Positions 1-5,351 of a DNA stretch of 20,276 nt are shown piece after piece (position 1 is the stretch's first letter; each line of letters opens with the position of its first letter). This stretch comes from a virus. Below the pieces are notes generated by a model that saw only the letters and a list, made by a program, of their open reading frames with translations, was not told the origin of the DNA and did not search any database. The stretch lies in the IMG/VR virus record IMGVR_UViG_3300009184_000286, positions 1-20,276 of that record. The stretch is one strand, 5' to 3'. The translations under genes were made by a program, and so were the position numbers.

Positions 1-1
1 A

Positions 2-73
2 CCTAAAGAAGACAGTCAGCCAAAACAAGCCCCTAAGAAGGCAAGTTTTGATGATGAAGACATGCCTTTTTGA
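2..73 (+). CDS. ssb: Single-stranded DNA-binding protein, C-terminal end (partial)
   Basis: Only the last 23 codons are inside the window; the gene runs off the left edge. The visible residues are a Lys/Gln/Pro-rich linker followed by the tail DDEDMPF and a TGA stop. An acidic tip ending in Pro-Phe is the hallmark of bacterial and phage SSB proteins (E. coli SSB ends in DDDIPF). In that family the tip docks partner replication and repair proteins while the missing N-terminal OB fold binds ssDNA. Its position at the head of the + strand cluster fits a DNA-metabolism module. The identification rests on the tail alone, but the linker plus terminal motif is distinctive. Confidence 0.8.
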   Translation, partial: PKEDSQPKQAPKKASFDDEDMPF

Positions 74-87
74 GTTAATATAAACCC

Positions 88-143
88 GAGGGGAGAGCTG
101 TGCAAAGGATTTTCCTAGCTTGCAGACGAGCAGTTTTCCCCTC
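88..143 (+). promoter_or_regulatory. Long imperfect hairpin between ssb and the next gene, likely RNA structure
   Basis: Bases 88-100 (gaggggagagctg) pair with 131-143 (cagttttcccctc) over 13 consecutive positions. Two of these are G-U pairs (95/136 and 97/134), so pairing is complete only in RNA made from the + strand. Inside it, 101-109 pairs with 113-116 and 120-124 around a three-base loop, with a three-base bulge (117-119); 125-130 form an asymmetric internal loop. The arm is not followed by a T-run, so it does not look like an intrinsic terminator. It ends 7 bases before the AGGAG of the next gene. Possible roles are a 5' UTR translational control, a processing site or a small RNA; none is shown. 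Confidence 0.55.
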
Positions 144-161
144 ACCTAATAGGAGTTAATG

Positions 162-500
162 ATGAGTTTACTAACGAGCGTGTATTTTAAGGATACCTTT
201 AACAGACTCTTTGGTTCAGAGCCAAAGATGATGGTCAGGACCACAGATCCAGACACAAGCATGGATGCTGCTGAGAGGGTTGACTCAACAACACTTGAGC
301 AACAGGTCTATGAAGTTATTGCCAAGCATCCTGGCGGGTGTATTGCAGAGGAAGTTATGTCTTACTTCCCCAATCATGGCGTACAAACAATTAGTCCACG
401 ATTTGCGCCACTACTTCGCAAAGGTCTTATACAAGACACTGGCGAAAGACGCAAGGCTTCTACAGGCCATTCTCAACGAGTTTTGAAAGCAATTAAATGA
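162..500 (+). CDS. Winged-helix-like small phage protein
   Basis: About 112 residues. The second half, from roughly residue 43 (LEQQVYEVIAKHPGG) to the end, reads as a compact winged-helix fold: helix, a short turn, a probable recognition segment (QTISPRFAPLLRKGLIQ), then a basic wing ending SQRVLKAIK. The segment TTDPDTSMDAAE before it is a motif I associate with small phage proteins of this sort. AGGAG lies at 151-155, so the ATG at 162 has a 6-base spacer while the ATG at 159 has only 3; 162 is preferred. A further in-frame ATG pair at 228 lacks an SD. Its stop overlaps the next start (ATGA). DNA binding is inferred from fold resemblance only. Confidence 0.7.
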   Translation: MSLLTSVYFKDTFNRLFGSEPKMMVRTTDPDTSMDAAERVDSTTLEQQVYEVIAKHPGGCIAEEVMSYFPNHGVQTISPRFAPLLRKGLIQDTGERRKASTGHSQRVLKAIK

Positions 501-679
501 TAGAAAAACCCCCGTATTCAAAGATTAGTTACCCGTCCAAGCCAAACAAAGATTTCAAATGGGAATCAGGCTCTGATGTCCAAGCCATCTGGAGAAAACA
601 TGGATGGACTCCACCCTCGGAGAAAATGTTGCCACCACCACCTGAGAAATATCAAGAGCCTTTAAGGAGAGTGAGATGA
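497..679 (+). CDS. Small conserved-looking phage protein, unknown function
   Basis: Sixty residues, basic and proline-rich, with aromatic residues in a central segment (KWESGSDVQAIWRKHGWTPP) that looks like a short recognition or helical motif. No domain with a known activity is recognised. It overlaps the gene before and the gene after by 4 bases each (ATGA at both junctions), which supports it as a real, translationally coupled gene. There is no strong independent SD at its start, consistent with re-initiation. The overlapping - strand reading frame is a shadow. Confidence 0.65.
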   Translation: MIEKPPYSKISYPSKPNKDFKWESGSDVQAIWRKHGWTPPSEKMLPPPPEKYQEPLRRVR

Positions 680-921
680 ATAAAAATACTGTATTGCGAT
701 CTGCCTTGAAAGAGCTTGAATGGCTATCAAAAATGGATGATCCATCTGAATCATTAGTGCAAACAGTCAAAGACATAAAGTCTGTATTAAAAGCGCCTAA
801 ACATAGATGGCAAGGTCTTACAGCAGATGAGTTCGTTTATTTTTGCTCTTATGTTGACCATGAGACTCTTGACCAAATTGAAATTACTTTAAGGAAAAGA
901 AATGAGCTATGCAGCAATTGA
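676..921 (+). CDS. Hypothetical small phage protein
   Basis: Eighty-one residues, mostly predicted helix, with no recognised domain. A GLTADEF motif lies near residues 47-53. The start follows AAGGAGAGTGAG, a good SD, and overlaps the upstream stop by 4 bases. It ends 20 bases inside the following MazG-like gene. It sits in a run of early or accessory + strand genes. Nothing in the sequence gives a function. Confidence 0.65.
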   Translation: MNKNTVLRSALKELEWLSKMDDPSESLVQTVKDIKSVLKAPKHRWQGLTADEFVYFCSYVDHETLDQIEITLRKRNELCSN

Positions 922-1210
922 AATAAAGATTTTGCAATGGTCTGAAGCCCGTAAGATCATTCCGAACAGCAACCCAGAGTCTCAGCTACTCAAGGCCGTC
1001 TCTGAAATAGGAGAACTAGCAGATGCCACGATTAAAAAAGACAGAGAAGCTATTGTGGATTCTGTTGGTGATGTCATGGTCTGTCTTATTAATTACTGCG
1101 CTCTTCAAGACATCAATCTGGTAGACTGTATGGAAATAGCATACGATCAGATCAAGAATCGTAGGGGTACTCTTTTGCCCAACGGAGTCTTCCAGAAGGA
1201 TTCTACTTAG
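902..1210 (+). CDS. MazG-like nucleotide pyrophosphohydrolase
   Basis: 102 residues, the usual size of a single-domain phage MazG-like protein. The all-alpha NTP pyrophosphatase pattern is visible: E35-x-x-E38 in SEIGELADA, followed about 15 residues later by D53-S-V-G-D57 and a hydrophobic helix. These acidic side chains normally bind Mg2+ and the triphosphate. The usual second Glu before Val-Gly-Asp is Ser here, with Asp53 just before it. Family members hydrolyse (d)NTPs to monophosphates; phage copies are proposed to clean the nucleotide pool or to alter host alarmone signalling. AAGGA precedes the ATG. It is the last + strand gene and overlaps the convergent - strand gene by 8 bases. Confidence 0.8.
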   Translation: MSYAAIEIKILQWSEARKIIPNSNPESQLLKAVSEIGELADATIKKDREAIVDSVGDVMVCLINYCALQDINLVDCMEIAYDQIKNRRGTLLPNGVFQKDST

Positions 1211-1346
1211 CAAGTAAGTAAAGCCCCACATTGCTAAAGGCGTACCCTGCGTACACAATAGCCATGTGTGGGTTATCTTTCCATAGCTGTTCACCAGCGA
1301 TATAGGCATAGATTGCCCCTGTGAGGATGATTAACCAGGCGCTCAA
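1203..1346 (-). CDS. Small membrane protein with TTG start
   Basis: A 47-residue frame on the - strand. Its TTG start (1346-1344) overlaps the upstream phosphoesterase stop as TTGA, mirroring the ATGA overlaps used throughout this operon. The product begins SAWLIILTGAIYAYIAGEQ, a hydrophobic segment of about 16 residues, has a short polar loop (WKDNPH), then a second hydrophobic segment with YAGYAFSNVGLYLLAK at the end: two short membrane spans or hairpins. I recall similar tiny membrane proteins, with an AGYAFSNVGL-like end, in other phages. It is the last gene of the late operon and its 3' end overlaps the convergent MazG-like gene by 8 bases. Function unknown. Confidence 0.65.
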   Translation of the reverse strand: MSAWLIILTGAIYAYIAGEQLWKDNPHMAIVYAGYAFSNVGLYLLAK

Positions 1347-2329
1347 AATGCACCTACATCAACTACCTCACCCCTGAACTGGATTTGGTCTTCATCAAAC
1401 TTGTGGACTAACTCAGGCCATAAGAGTTGTCCATTAAAGAAGTTCAGCACCGCAAAGCCCGATCTGTGGTTATTGGGGTTTATCTCAGCATAGGTGAATT
1501 GTGGGCCATCAGTCTCAGCCAATGTTCCTGTGTCTATGCCATAGCGAACTCCGTTATAGTCACTAAACGGGGTCACTTTCAAGGAATGCAGGTGTCCAGT
1601 AACGATTGACACACCCGCATTAACAGTATTGTTGTGAGTGGCATGGATTCCACCCTTGTAGCGGTGCTTAACAATGACATTCTCAGTAGGCCATACTGCC
1701 CAACAGAAGTCCCAATCTGGGATATGGTCTGTCAGCTTAAAGCCTTGAACTTCTTTAAATTGCGGTGCGTGTTGCGCTAATCTGTTGCCAAACCGAATAT
1801 CGTGGTTTCCCCATGTAAACAGTAACTTTACATTGTGTCTCGCTGCTTTGGCTACTTCCTCTATCTCACCCAACGCACCTTGCGTAGCTTTTAACTCCTG
1901 AATGACAGAAGTTTGGGGTTGGTCAGTTACGTCATGGCGGCTTATGGTAGACCCATCAAACGCATCCCCGTTACATATTACCGCCTTGGGTTTAAACTCT
2001 TGGATGGCCCATAGAAGCCCTTTAAAGGCTGTTGTTCGTTGACCAGGTATGAAGTGCGCATCAGAGAAAATAATTACACAGCCGTCTTCTATGCCTAGCT
2101 CTATCTGTTTTAAGGGGGAAAAGGATTTGGGTTTGTTTTTGTCGTACTTAACACCTCTGTGGTCACTAGCAACGAGCGACATATTGTAGAATTTTTCCAT
2201 GTTTCTTCTACGCAAATGCACAGCACGAATGTTAATACCAAGATGTTCAGCTACTCTTTGTGCAGACTGAAGTTGACCCCATAATTGGATGAACTCAGTA
2301 TCTGTACAACTCTCATTATTTGAACTCAT
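1343..2329 (-). CDS. Calcineurin-like metallophosphoesterase with N-terminal helix-turn-helix
   Basis: 328 residues. The metallophosphoesterase core shows all signature blocks: DAH (D90, H92), NGDAFD (D122), WGNHD (N175, H176, D177), a His near 222 (VKHRY) and GHLH (H246, H248), which together hold a two-metal centre. Residues about 12-46 (LWGQLQSAQRVAEHLGINIRAVHLRRRNMEK) resemble a helix-turn-helix, so the enzyme may be brought to DNA. Substrate is unknown: nuclease, phosphodiesterase or protein phosphatase are all possible. AAGGG precedes the ATG by about 6 bases; the start overlaps the upstream gene by 14 bases. It lies downstream of the lysis genes, distant from replication genes. Confidence 0.85.
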   Translation of the reverse strand: MSSNNESCTDTEFIQLWGQLQSAQRVAEHLGINIRAVHLRRRNMEKFYNMSLVASDHRGVKYDKNKPKSFSPLKQIELGIEDGCVIIFSDAHFIPGQRTTAFKGLLWAIQEFKPKAVICNGDAFDGSTISRHDVTDQPQTSVIQELKATQGALGEIEEVAKAARHNVKLLFTWGNHDIRFGNRLAQHAPQFKEVQGFKLTDHIPDWDFCWAVWPTENVIVKHRYKGGIHATHNNTVNAGVSIVTGHLHSLKVTPFSDYNGVRYGIDTGTLAETDGPQFTYAEINPNNHRSGFAVLNFFNGQLLWPELVHKFDEDQIQFRGEVVDVGAF

Positions 2330-2690
2330 TGGAATCCCTTGTTAACAAGTTTTCTAGGAGATTGACAACTCTATGCTCTTGCATATCAACCTCATCTTGA
2401 GATGACTTTGGGTCTTGGGCTACAGTTATAAGATCGTGCAAAAACACATGAAGTAACTCATGCAAAGCAGTCTTATCAAGTGAATCTTGGGTGATCTTCT
2501 CAGCACCAAAATCACCTAATCTGTAGGTAGCAAGCCTAGCTATATCGTTAAATTCCACAGAAGCCATAGCAGCCTTCGCTGGCTTCATTCCCTTCTCAAT
2601 TCTCCAGTCTCCAAGACTTAGTACTTGTTGCCACTTTTTGACACTTTGTGCAAACAGTTCAGCGTGTTCTGGCGTAGGAATGTTAGACAT
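2316..2690 (-). CDS. Putative HExxH zinc metallopeptidase-like protein
   Basis: 124 residues. HELLH at residues 77-81 matches the HExxH zinc site, set in a helix (KTALHELLHVFLHDL). A downstream EH (105-106) or H85 could be the third ligand. The N-terminal part includes a WQQVLSLGDWRIE segment and a short beta-rich stretch ending in TYRLGDF, as in small phage and SprT-like or minimal metallopeptidase proteins. Peptidase activity is inferred from the motif only; no substrate is suggested. AAGGTG lies just before the start. A 35-base gap separates it from the endolysin gene upstream in transcription; it then overlaps the phosphoesterase by 14 bases. Confidence 0.65.
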   Translation of the reverse strand: MSNIPTPEHAELFAQSVKKWQQVLSLGDWRIEKGMKPAKAAMASVEFNDIARLATYRLGDFGAEKITQDSLDKTALHELLHVFLHDLITVAQDPKSSQDEVDMQEHRVVNLLENLLTRDSNEFK

Positions 2691-2725
2691 TTCAACACCT
2701 TATACAGTATTTATGACAATTATAT

Positions 2726-3322
2726 TTAAGATGCCAACACAAGTAATGCGTGATCTATGTGTTTTATGCGGTCTTCTAGCCCTATAAAACCACCATTTAT
2801 CTTCTTTGTTAAAGTTTTGTAATCTTTGGTGTCAGCGTATTGATTGAGCTTATGGGTGTCCCAAAACCATCCCGCAGTCAAAGCCGCATACATTGGAGTC
2901 GCCACCAACTCAGGTTGCATTACAAAATCCACCCCTAGAGCCTGACCTGCGTGAAAATAGTTTGCATGGCCTGTCAATTGGATACATCCTCTGCCTCGGA
3001 AACGATAGCCATCACCAGAAGCCTCATCCCTGTTGCCCATGCGATTCGAGTAAACAGTATTGGCAATCAACTTAGGATTACGAGCGCAAGCCTGTGCCTT
3101 GGCAACATCAAACCTTTTAGGCCATAGCTTCTGCAAAGCCTCTGCACGATAGTTCAAATTCTCTTCAAGGATTCTAAAGTTCCCACATTCATGCCCACAT
3201 TGGCCAATGAAAGCCGCTTGTCTAACGGGATTAGAGATGTCAAAGCGTTCAAAAGTGGCATTTAGGGCATCTACCCACTCCGCACCAATGTGAAGTTGTT
3301 TAAGTTGTTCAGCGTTTATCAT
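2726..3322 (-). CDS. Endolysin, glycoside hydrolase family 19 (chitinase-like muramidase)
   Basis: 198 residues, the typical size of single-domain phage GH19 endolysins. Diagnostic blocks: QAAFIGQCGHECGNF with the catalytic-type Glu45 after His44, LEENLNYRAEALQKLWP immediately after (E53 or E54 a candidate second acid), and YRFRGRGCIQLTGHANY, the conserved GH19 substrate-cleft motif. These enzymes cut peptidoglycan glycan strands in Gram-negative walls. There is no signal peptide or membrane anchor, so export would depend on a holin. It lies just after Rz/Rz1, overlapping Rz by 14 bases, so the block works as a holin-spanin-endolysin cassette. Confidence 0.9.
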   Translation of the reverse strand: MINAEQLKQLHIGAEWVDALNATFERFDISNPVRQAAFIGQCGHECGNFRILEENLNYRAEALQKLWPKRFDVAKAQACARNPKLIANTVYSNRMGNRDEASGDGYRFRGRGCIQLTGHANYFHAGQALGVDFVMQPELVATPMYAALTAGWFWDTHKLNQYADTKDYKTLTKKINGGFIGLEDRIKHIDHALLVLAS

Positions 3323-3806
3323 TCAACAGGTCTCTCATCTGGTTATACGAGTCTACGCAAGCATTCAAAGCGATAGTATTCTTATCCCCTTGGGCAACTA
3401 TTTCTGCGATGGCATCGATTGTTGCTCTTTCGGCATCAGAAGGTTCATTAATCTGTCTGTCAGATTCACTGGTTGCTTTTGAATTTGCGCTGGTAGAGGA
3501 GGAACTTGTGGAGGCTTGTACGTTACTTGGGGGGCAGAGGCGCAACTTGCCAGCACGATTGGCAACAGCAAGAGCAGTAGTTTTTTTGTTGATAGCATCA
3601 TTGGCTTCCTGTAGTTTGGCAGATTGTTGATTAAGTTTTTCACTCATGTTTTGCTCGATCTGACGAGCTTCTTGATTCTTTTCAGCAATGGCAATCTTCA
3701 TGTCTTCATCACGCTCTAGCCATCCATAGTGGTGTCCAACTTGATATGTACCAAATAGAGATACCAAAACACCCACAATAAGCCACGGGAGAGGTATTGG
3801 GAACAT
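3309..3806 (-). CDS. Rz: Inner-membrane spanin subunit (Rz-like)
   Basis: 165 residues. One N-terminal membrane span (residues about 7-24, WLIVGVLVSLFGTYQVG) is followed by a charged, heptad-like region (about 31-85, EKNQEARQIEQNMSEKL and on) that should form a periplasmic coiled coil, then a Ser/Thr-rich low-complexity stretch and a helical C-terminus. This is the i-spanin plan; with Rz1 it bridges and fuses the two membranes after wall breakdown. The low-complexity stretch is where the Rz1 frame is nested, so it is probably shaped by overprinting. Start and upstream stop overlap as TAATG. Assignment rests on topology and on the nested Rz1. Confidence 0.8.
   Translation of the reverse strand: MFPIPLPWLIVGVLVSLFGTYQVGHHYGWLERDEDMKIAIAEKNQEARQIEQNMSEKLNQQSAKLQEANDAINKKTTALAVANRAGKLRLCPPSNVQASTSSSSTSANSKATSESDRQINEPSDAERATIDAIAEIVAQGDKNTIALNACVDSYNQMRDLLNDKR
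3398..3601 (-). CDS. Rz1: Outer-membrane spanin lipoprotein (Rz1-like), nested in Rz
   Basis: The frame lies wholly within Rz in another reading frame, as in lambda. The likely product (about 67 residues from the ATG at 3601, or 66 from 3598) starts with a Lys-containing n-region, a Leu-rich core and the lipobox LASC; the mature lipoprotein is proline-rich (VTYKPPQVPPLPAQIQ). It would sit in the inner leaflet of the outer membrane and bind Rz. AGGA lies 5 bases before the ATG at 3601. The longer frame from 3643 adds 14 residues before the signal peptide and is less likely. Confidence 0.8.
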   Translation of the reverse strand: MMLSTKKLLLLLLPIVLASCASAPQVTYKPPQVPPLPAQIQKQPVNLTDRLMNLLMPKEQQSMPSQK

Positions 3807-4324
3807 TATTCAGCCTCTTTTCTTGCGTTAGCTAATTCTTCACGCTCATAGTCATCTTCTAAATGATCTGGAGGCGTAGTCGGAGGAGGACCAGGAGTCC
3901 AAGATTCATCCAACTCTGGGTTCTTCCAAACAGGCATAGCACCAAATGGTTGACTAGGCAAACCATACGCAGATTGCGGATGGGCATAGGAAGCGTTAAA
4001 ACCGCCCTGAGAGCCTCCATAACCCATTGGGTGACACATTGGTTGCGTTGGAGGACTAAACGCTCTGGCGGCACTAGACATAGCCCGTTTGCCAATAACT
4101 CCACCAATACCGCCAACGATCAGCAGAACAATGTCGTTCAGCATTTTGGTATAGGCTTGGTCAATTGGAGCCATACTTTTGATTGGCTGAGTAACAAAAG
4201 TGACCGAGTAAAGTAAAGCGGCAACAATAAACATGAGAATAAGTGTGACGCAAATCACAACAAATCCCCAAATCCTTACCTCAATTTCTTCAGTTGTTAA
4301 CTTTTGTTTCTGGTTGAGTATCAT
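3806..4324 (-). CDS. Two-TM membrane protein, holin candidate with long Pro/Gly-rich tail
   Basis: 172 residues from the ATG at 4324 (GGAG about 10 bases upstream). Two hydrophobic spans: about 18-44 (RIWGFVVICVTLILMFIVAA) and about 61-79 (MLNDIVLLIVGGIGGVIGK), then a long hydrophilic Pro/Gly/Tyr-rich tail ending in acidic repeats. Two spans and placement directly before spanin and endolysin fit a class II-type holin, but the ~90-residue tail is long for a holin. An ATG at 4462 would give 218 residues but would overlap the upstream lipoprotein gene by 173 bases; the shorter start overlaps it by only 35. Holin function is inferred from position. Confidence 0.65.
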   Translation of the reverse strand: MILNQKQKLTTEEIEVRIWGFVVICVTLILMFIVAALLYSVTFVTQPIKSMAPIDQAYTKMLNDIVLLIVGGIGGVIGKRAMSSAARAFSPPTQPMCHPMGYGGSQGGFNASYAHPQSAYGLPSQPFGAMPVWKNPELDESWTPGPPPTTPPDHLEDDYEREELANARKEAE

Positions 4325-4499
4325 TGATTTTTTTCTCCAAGATTGGGGCAACCAAGTACTCAGGGCAAGTCTGAGTGAATTGGCATCTAGGTTTTTGACA
4401 TGGTTCAGCATGGAAATTATCTGGGTTTTGGCAAAAATAGCGATATTTCTCTTCGCATCCAACTAAAAATACAAGTAATACAAGTAATACATATTTCAT
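4290..4499 (-). CDS. Small cysteine-rich lipoprotein
   Basis: 69 residues. The N-terminus MKYVLLVLLVFLVGC is a signal peptide with a lipobox (LVGC, Cys15), so the product should be a lipoprotein. The mature part is short and rich in Cys, Pro and aromatic residues (YRYFCQNPDNF, PCQKPRC, TCPEYL), with four further cysteines that could form disulfides in the periplasm. I associate this layout with small phage lipoproteins near lysis genes. Its start overlaps the stop of the 51-residue membrane protein gene (ATGA). A role in lysis, superinfection exclusion or envelope binding is possible and unproven. Confidence 0.7.
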   Translation of the reverse strand: MKYVLLVLLVFLVGCEEKYRYFCQNPDNFHAEPCQKPRCQFTQTCPEYLVAPILEKKINDTQPETKVNN

Positions 4500-4651
4500 T
4501 TACCTAAACCAATCCTTCCAAGTAGGAGATTGACAATTCTGTCAGACAGATCATCAGGTAAGAACTTTAGAAAACCTAAGAAGTACAAAGCCACACATCC
4601 GTAAACGAATATTTTTAGGCATAAGTCAAAGGTCTTCTGGTACTCATTCAT
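4496..4651 (-). CDS. Tiny one-TM membrane protein (51 residues)
   Basis: A 51-residue frame joined to both neighbours by 4-base ATGA overlaps: its ATG at 4651 overlaps the stop of the 4648-5145 gene, and its stop overlaps the lipoprotein start. The product has a short polar start (MNEYQKTFDL), one hydrophobic span (about residues 11-31, LKIFVYGCVALYFLGFLKFL), then an acidic turn (PDDLSDR) and an amphipathic tail (VNLLLGRIGLGK). Both overlaps strongly support it being real. It fills what would otherwise be a 150-base gap. Pinholin-like or regulatory roles are guesses. Confidence 0.75.
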   Translation of the reverse strand: MNEYQKTFDLCLKIFVYGCVALYFLGFLKFLPDDLSDRIVNLLLGRIGLGK

Positions 4652-5145
4652 CTGCCACATCTATGAGTAGTTGCACAGAAATCCATCAACTCATAAATGC
4701 CAACAAACACTAAAAACAACACAAAGAAGATTCCACCTATTGCCAAACCAATTTCTAGCTGTTCTTGCTCTTTTTGTTTAGCTTCTTTTTCTGCTCTTTT
4801 TAGCGCACTTATCTCTTTGGCATCTGCTAAATCCATCTCTGCTTGACGAGCCTTTATCTTCTGCCAAACATCAATTTTTCCAGTTTGCATAAAAAGCAGT
4901 TTTAACTCCTCCTCAAACGCTCTAGCCTGTTCTAAAGCCATCTCAATCTGGAGGGCAGTACCCATGTTTGAGCCTTTGCCAGACTGCTTGGCTTGAAGCA
5001 TTGCCTTTGTAGCTACAGACTTTGCGTCAAATAACTTGCCAATCATGGGCGCAAGTGAGCCTAAGTCATTGGCAACCTTTGCTGCCTTTTTGACCATGCT
5101 AATTGCTGACTGTATGCCAGCTAAAGCCGTTATAGGATCAATCAC
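4648..5145 (-). CDS. Helical protein with C-terminal TM, conserved phage type
   Basis: 165 residues from the GTG at 5145, which overlaps the preceding small gene as GTGA and gives an N-terminus of the form MIDPITALAGIQ, the start I expect for this type of phage protein. An ATG at 5166 would add seven residues but has no SD. Residues to about 60 form an amphipathic helix-rich part (VKKAAKVANDL, SKATKAMLQAK-like), then a Glu/Lys-rich coiled coil (KARQAEMDLADAKEIS, KRAEKEAKQKEQEQLE), then one TM span near the C-terminus (IGLAIGGIFFVLFLVFVGIY) and a short basic end. It lies between virion-protein and lysis genes. Function unknown. Confidence 0.75.
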   Translation of the reverse strand: MIDPITALAGIQSAISMVKKAAKVANDLGSLAPMIGKLFDAKSVATKAMLQAKQSGKGSNMGTALQIEMALEQARAFEEELKLLFMQTGKIDVWQKIKARQAEMDLADAKEISALKRAEKEAKQKEQEQLEIGLAIGGIFFVLFLVFVGIYELMDFCATTHRCGR

Positions 5146-5267
5146 TTCTTTTCTACCTTTTTCCATTCAATACAGTAGACTTTTCGGTTGTAAACATCCC
5201 CAACCCAAACCCACTTAACGCACCTGTACTCAATAGATACAGCCAGTAAAAAACTAATTAATTCCAT
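5142..5267 (-). CDS. Tiny protein, 41 residues, probably coupled
   Basis: The frame starts at ATG 5267, overlapping the preceding 30-residue frame by 10 bases, and its TGA stop overlaps the next gene's GTG as GTGA. The product begins with a short hydrophobic segment (MELISFLLAVSIEY) and continues as a Trp/Tyr/Val-rich, basic beta-like stretch (VKWVWVGDVYNRKVYCIEW) ending in lysines. It is too short to classify. Overlap architecture is the main support; the coding track otherwise leaves this stretch empty. Confidence 0.55.
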   Translation of the reverse strand: MELISFLLAVSIEYRCVKWVWVGDVYNRKVYCIEWKKVEKK

Positions 5268-5350
5268 ACCCAAATCATTACTGATATAAACCAGATGATG
5301 AGGCAAACCATACCGACTGCCGCAATAGTTGCAAGCAGCCAGTCTTTCAT
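5258..5350 (-). CDS. Very small one-TM peptide, 30 residues
   Basis: ATG at 5350 lies one base after the stop of the 818-residue transglycosylase gene. The product is almost entirely one hydrophobic span (LLATIAAVGMVCLIIWFISV) with a charged KDW start and an IWVWN end. A single-span peptide between virion and lysis genes could be a holin, antiholin or small membrane chaperone. The evidence is reading-frame continuity, composition and tight packing; there is no clear SD, so coupling to the upstream gene is assumed. Confidence 0.5.
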   Translation of the reverse strand: MKDWLLATIAAVGMVCLIIWFISVMIWVWN

Positions 5351-5351
5351 T

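Noticed and set aside
1225-1272. CCCACA / TGTGGG inverted repeat near the convergent junction
   Set aside because: Six-base arms 36 bases apart within a coding region and no T-run; too weak for a terminator.
2691-2740. Promoter on the - strand (TTGTCA and TATAAG)
   Set aside because: The two boxes are only about 9 bases apart and no other -35 at 16-18 bases is convincing; AT-rich spacer is enough to explain it.
4325-4462. Longer N-terminus for the two-TM protein (ATG 4462)
   Set aside because: The added 46 residues lie over the lipoprotein gene in another frame and show no matching membrane or signal feature.
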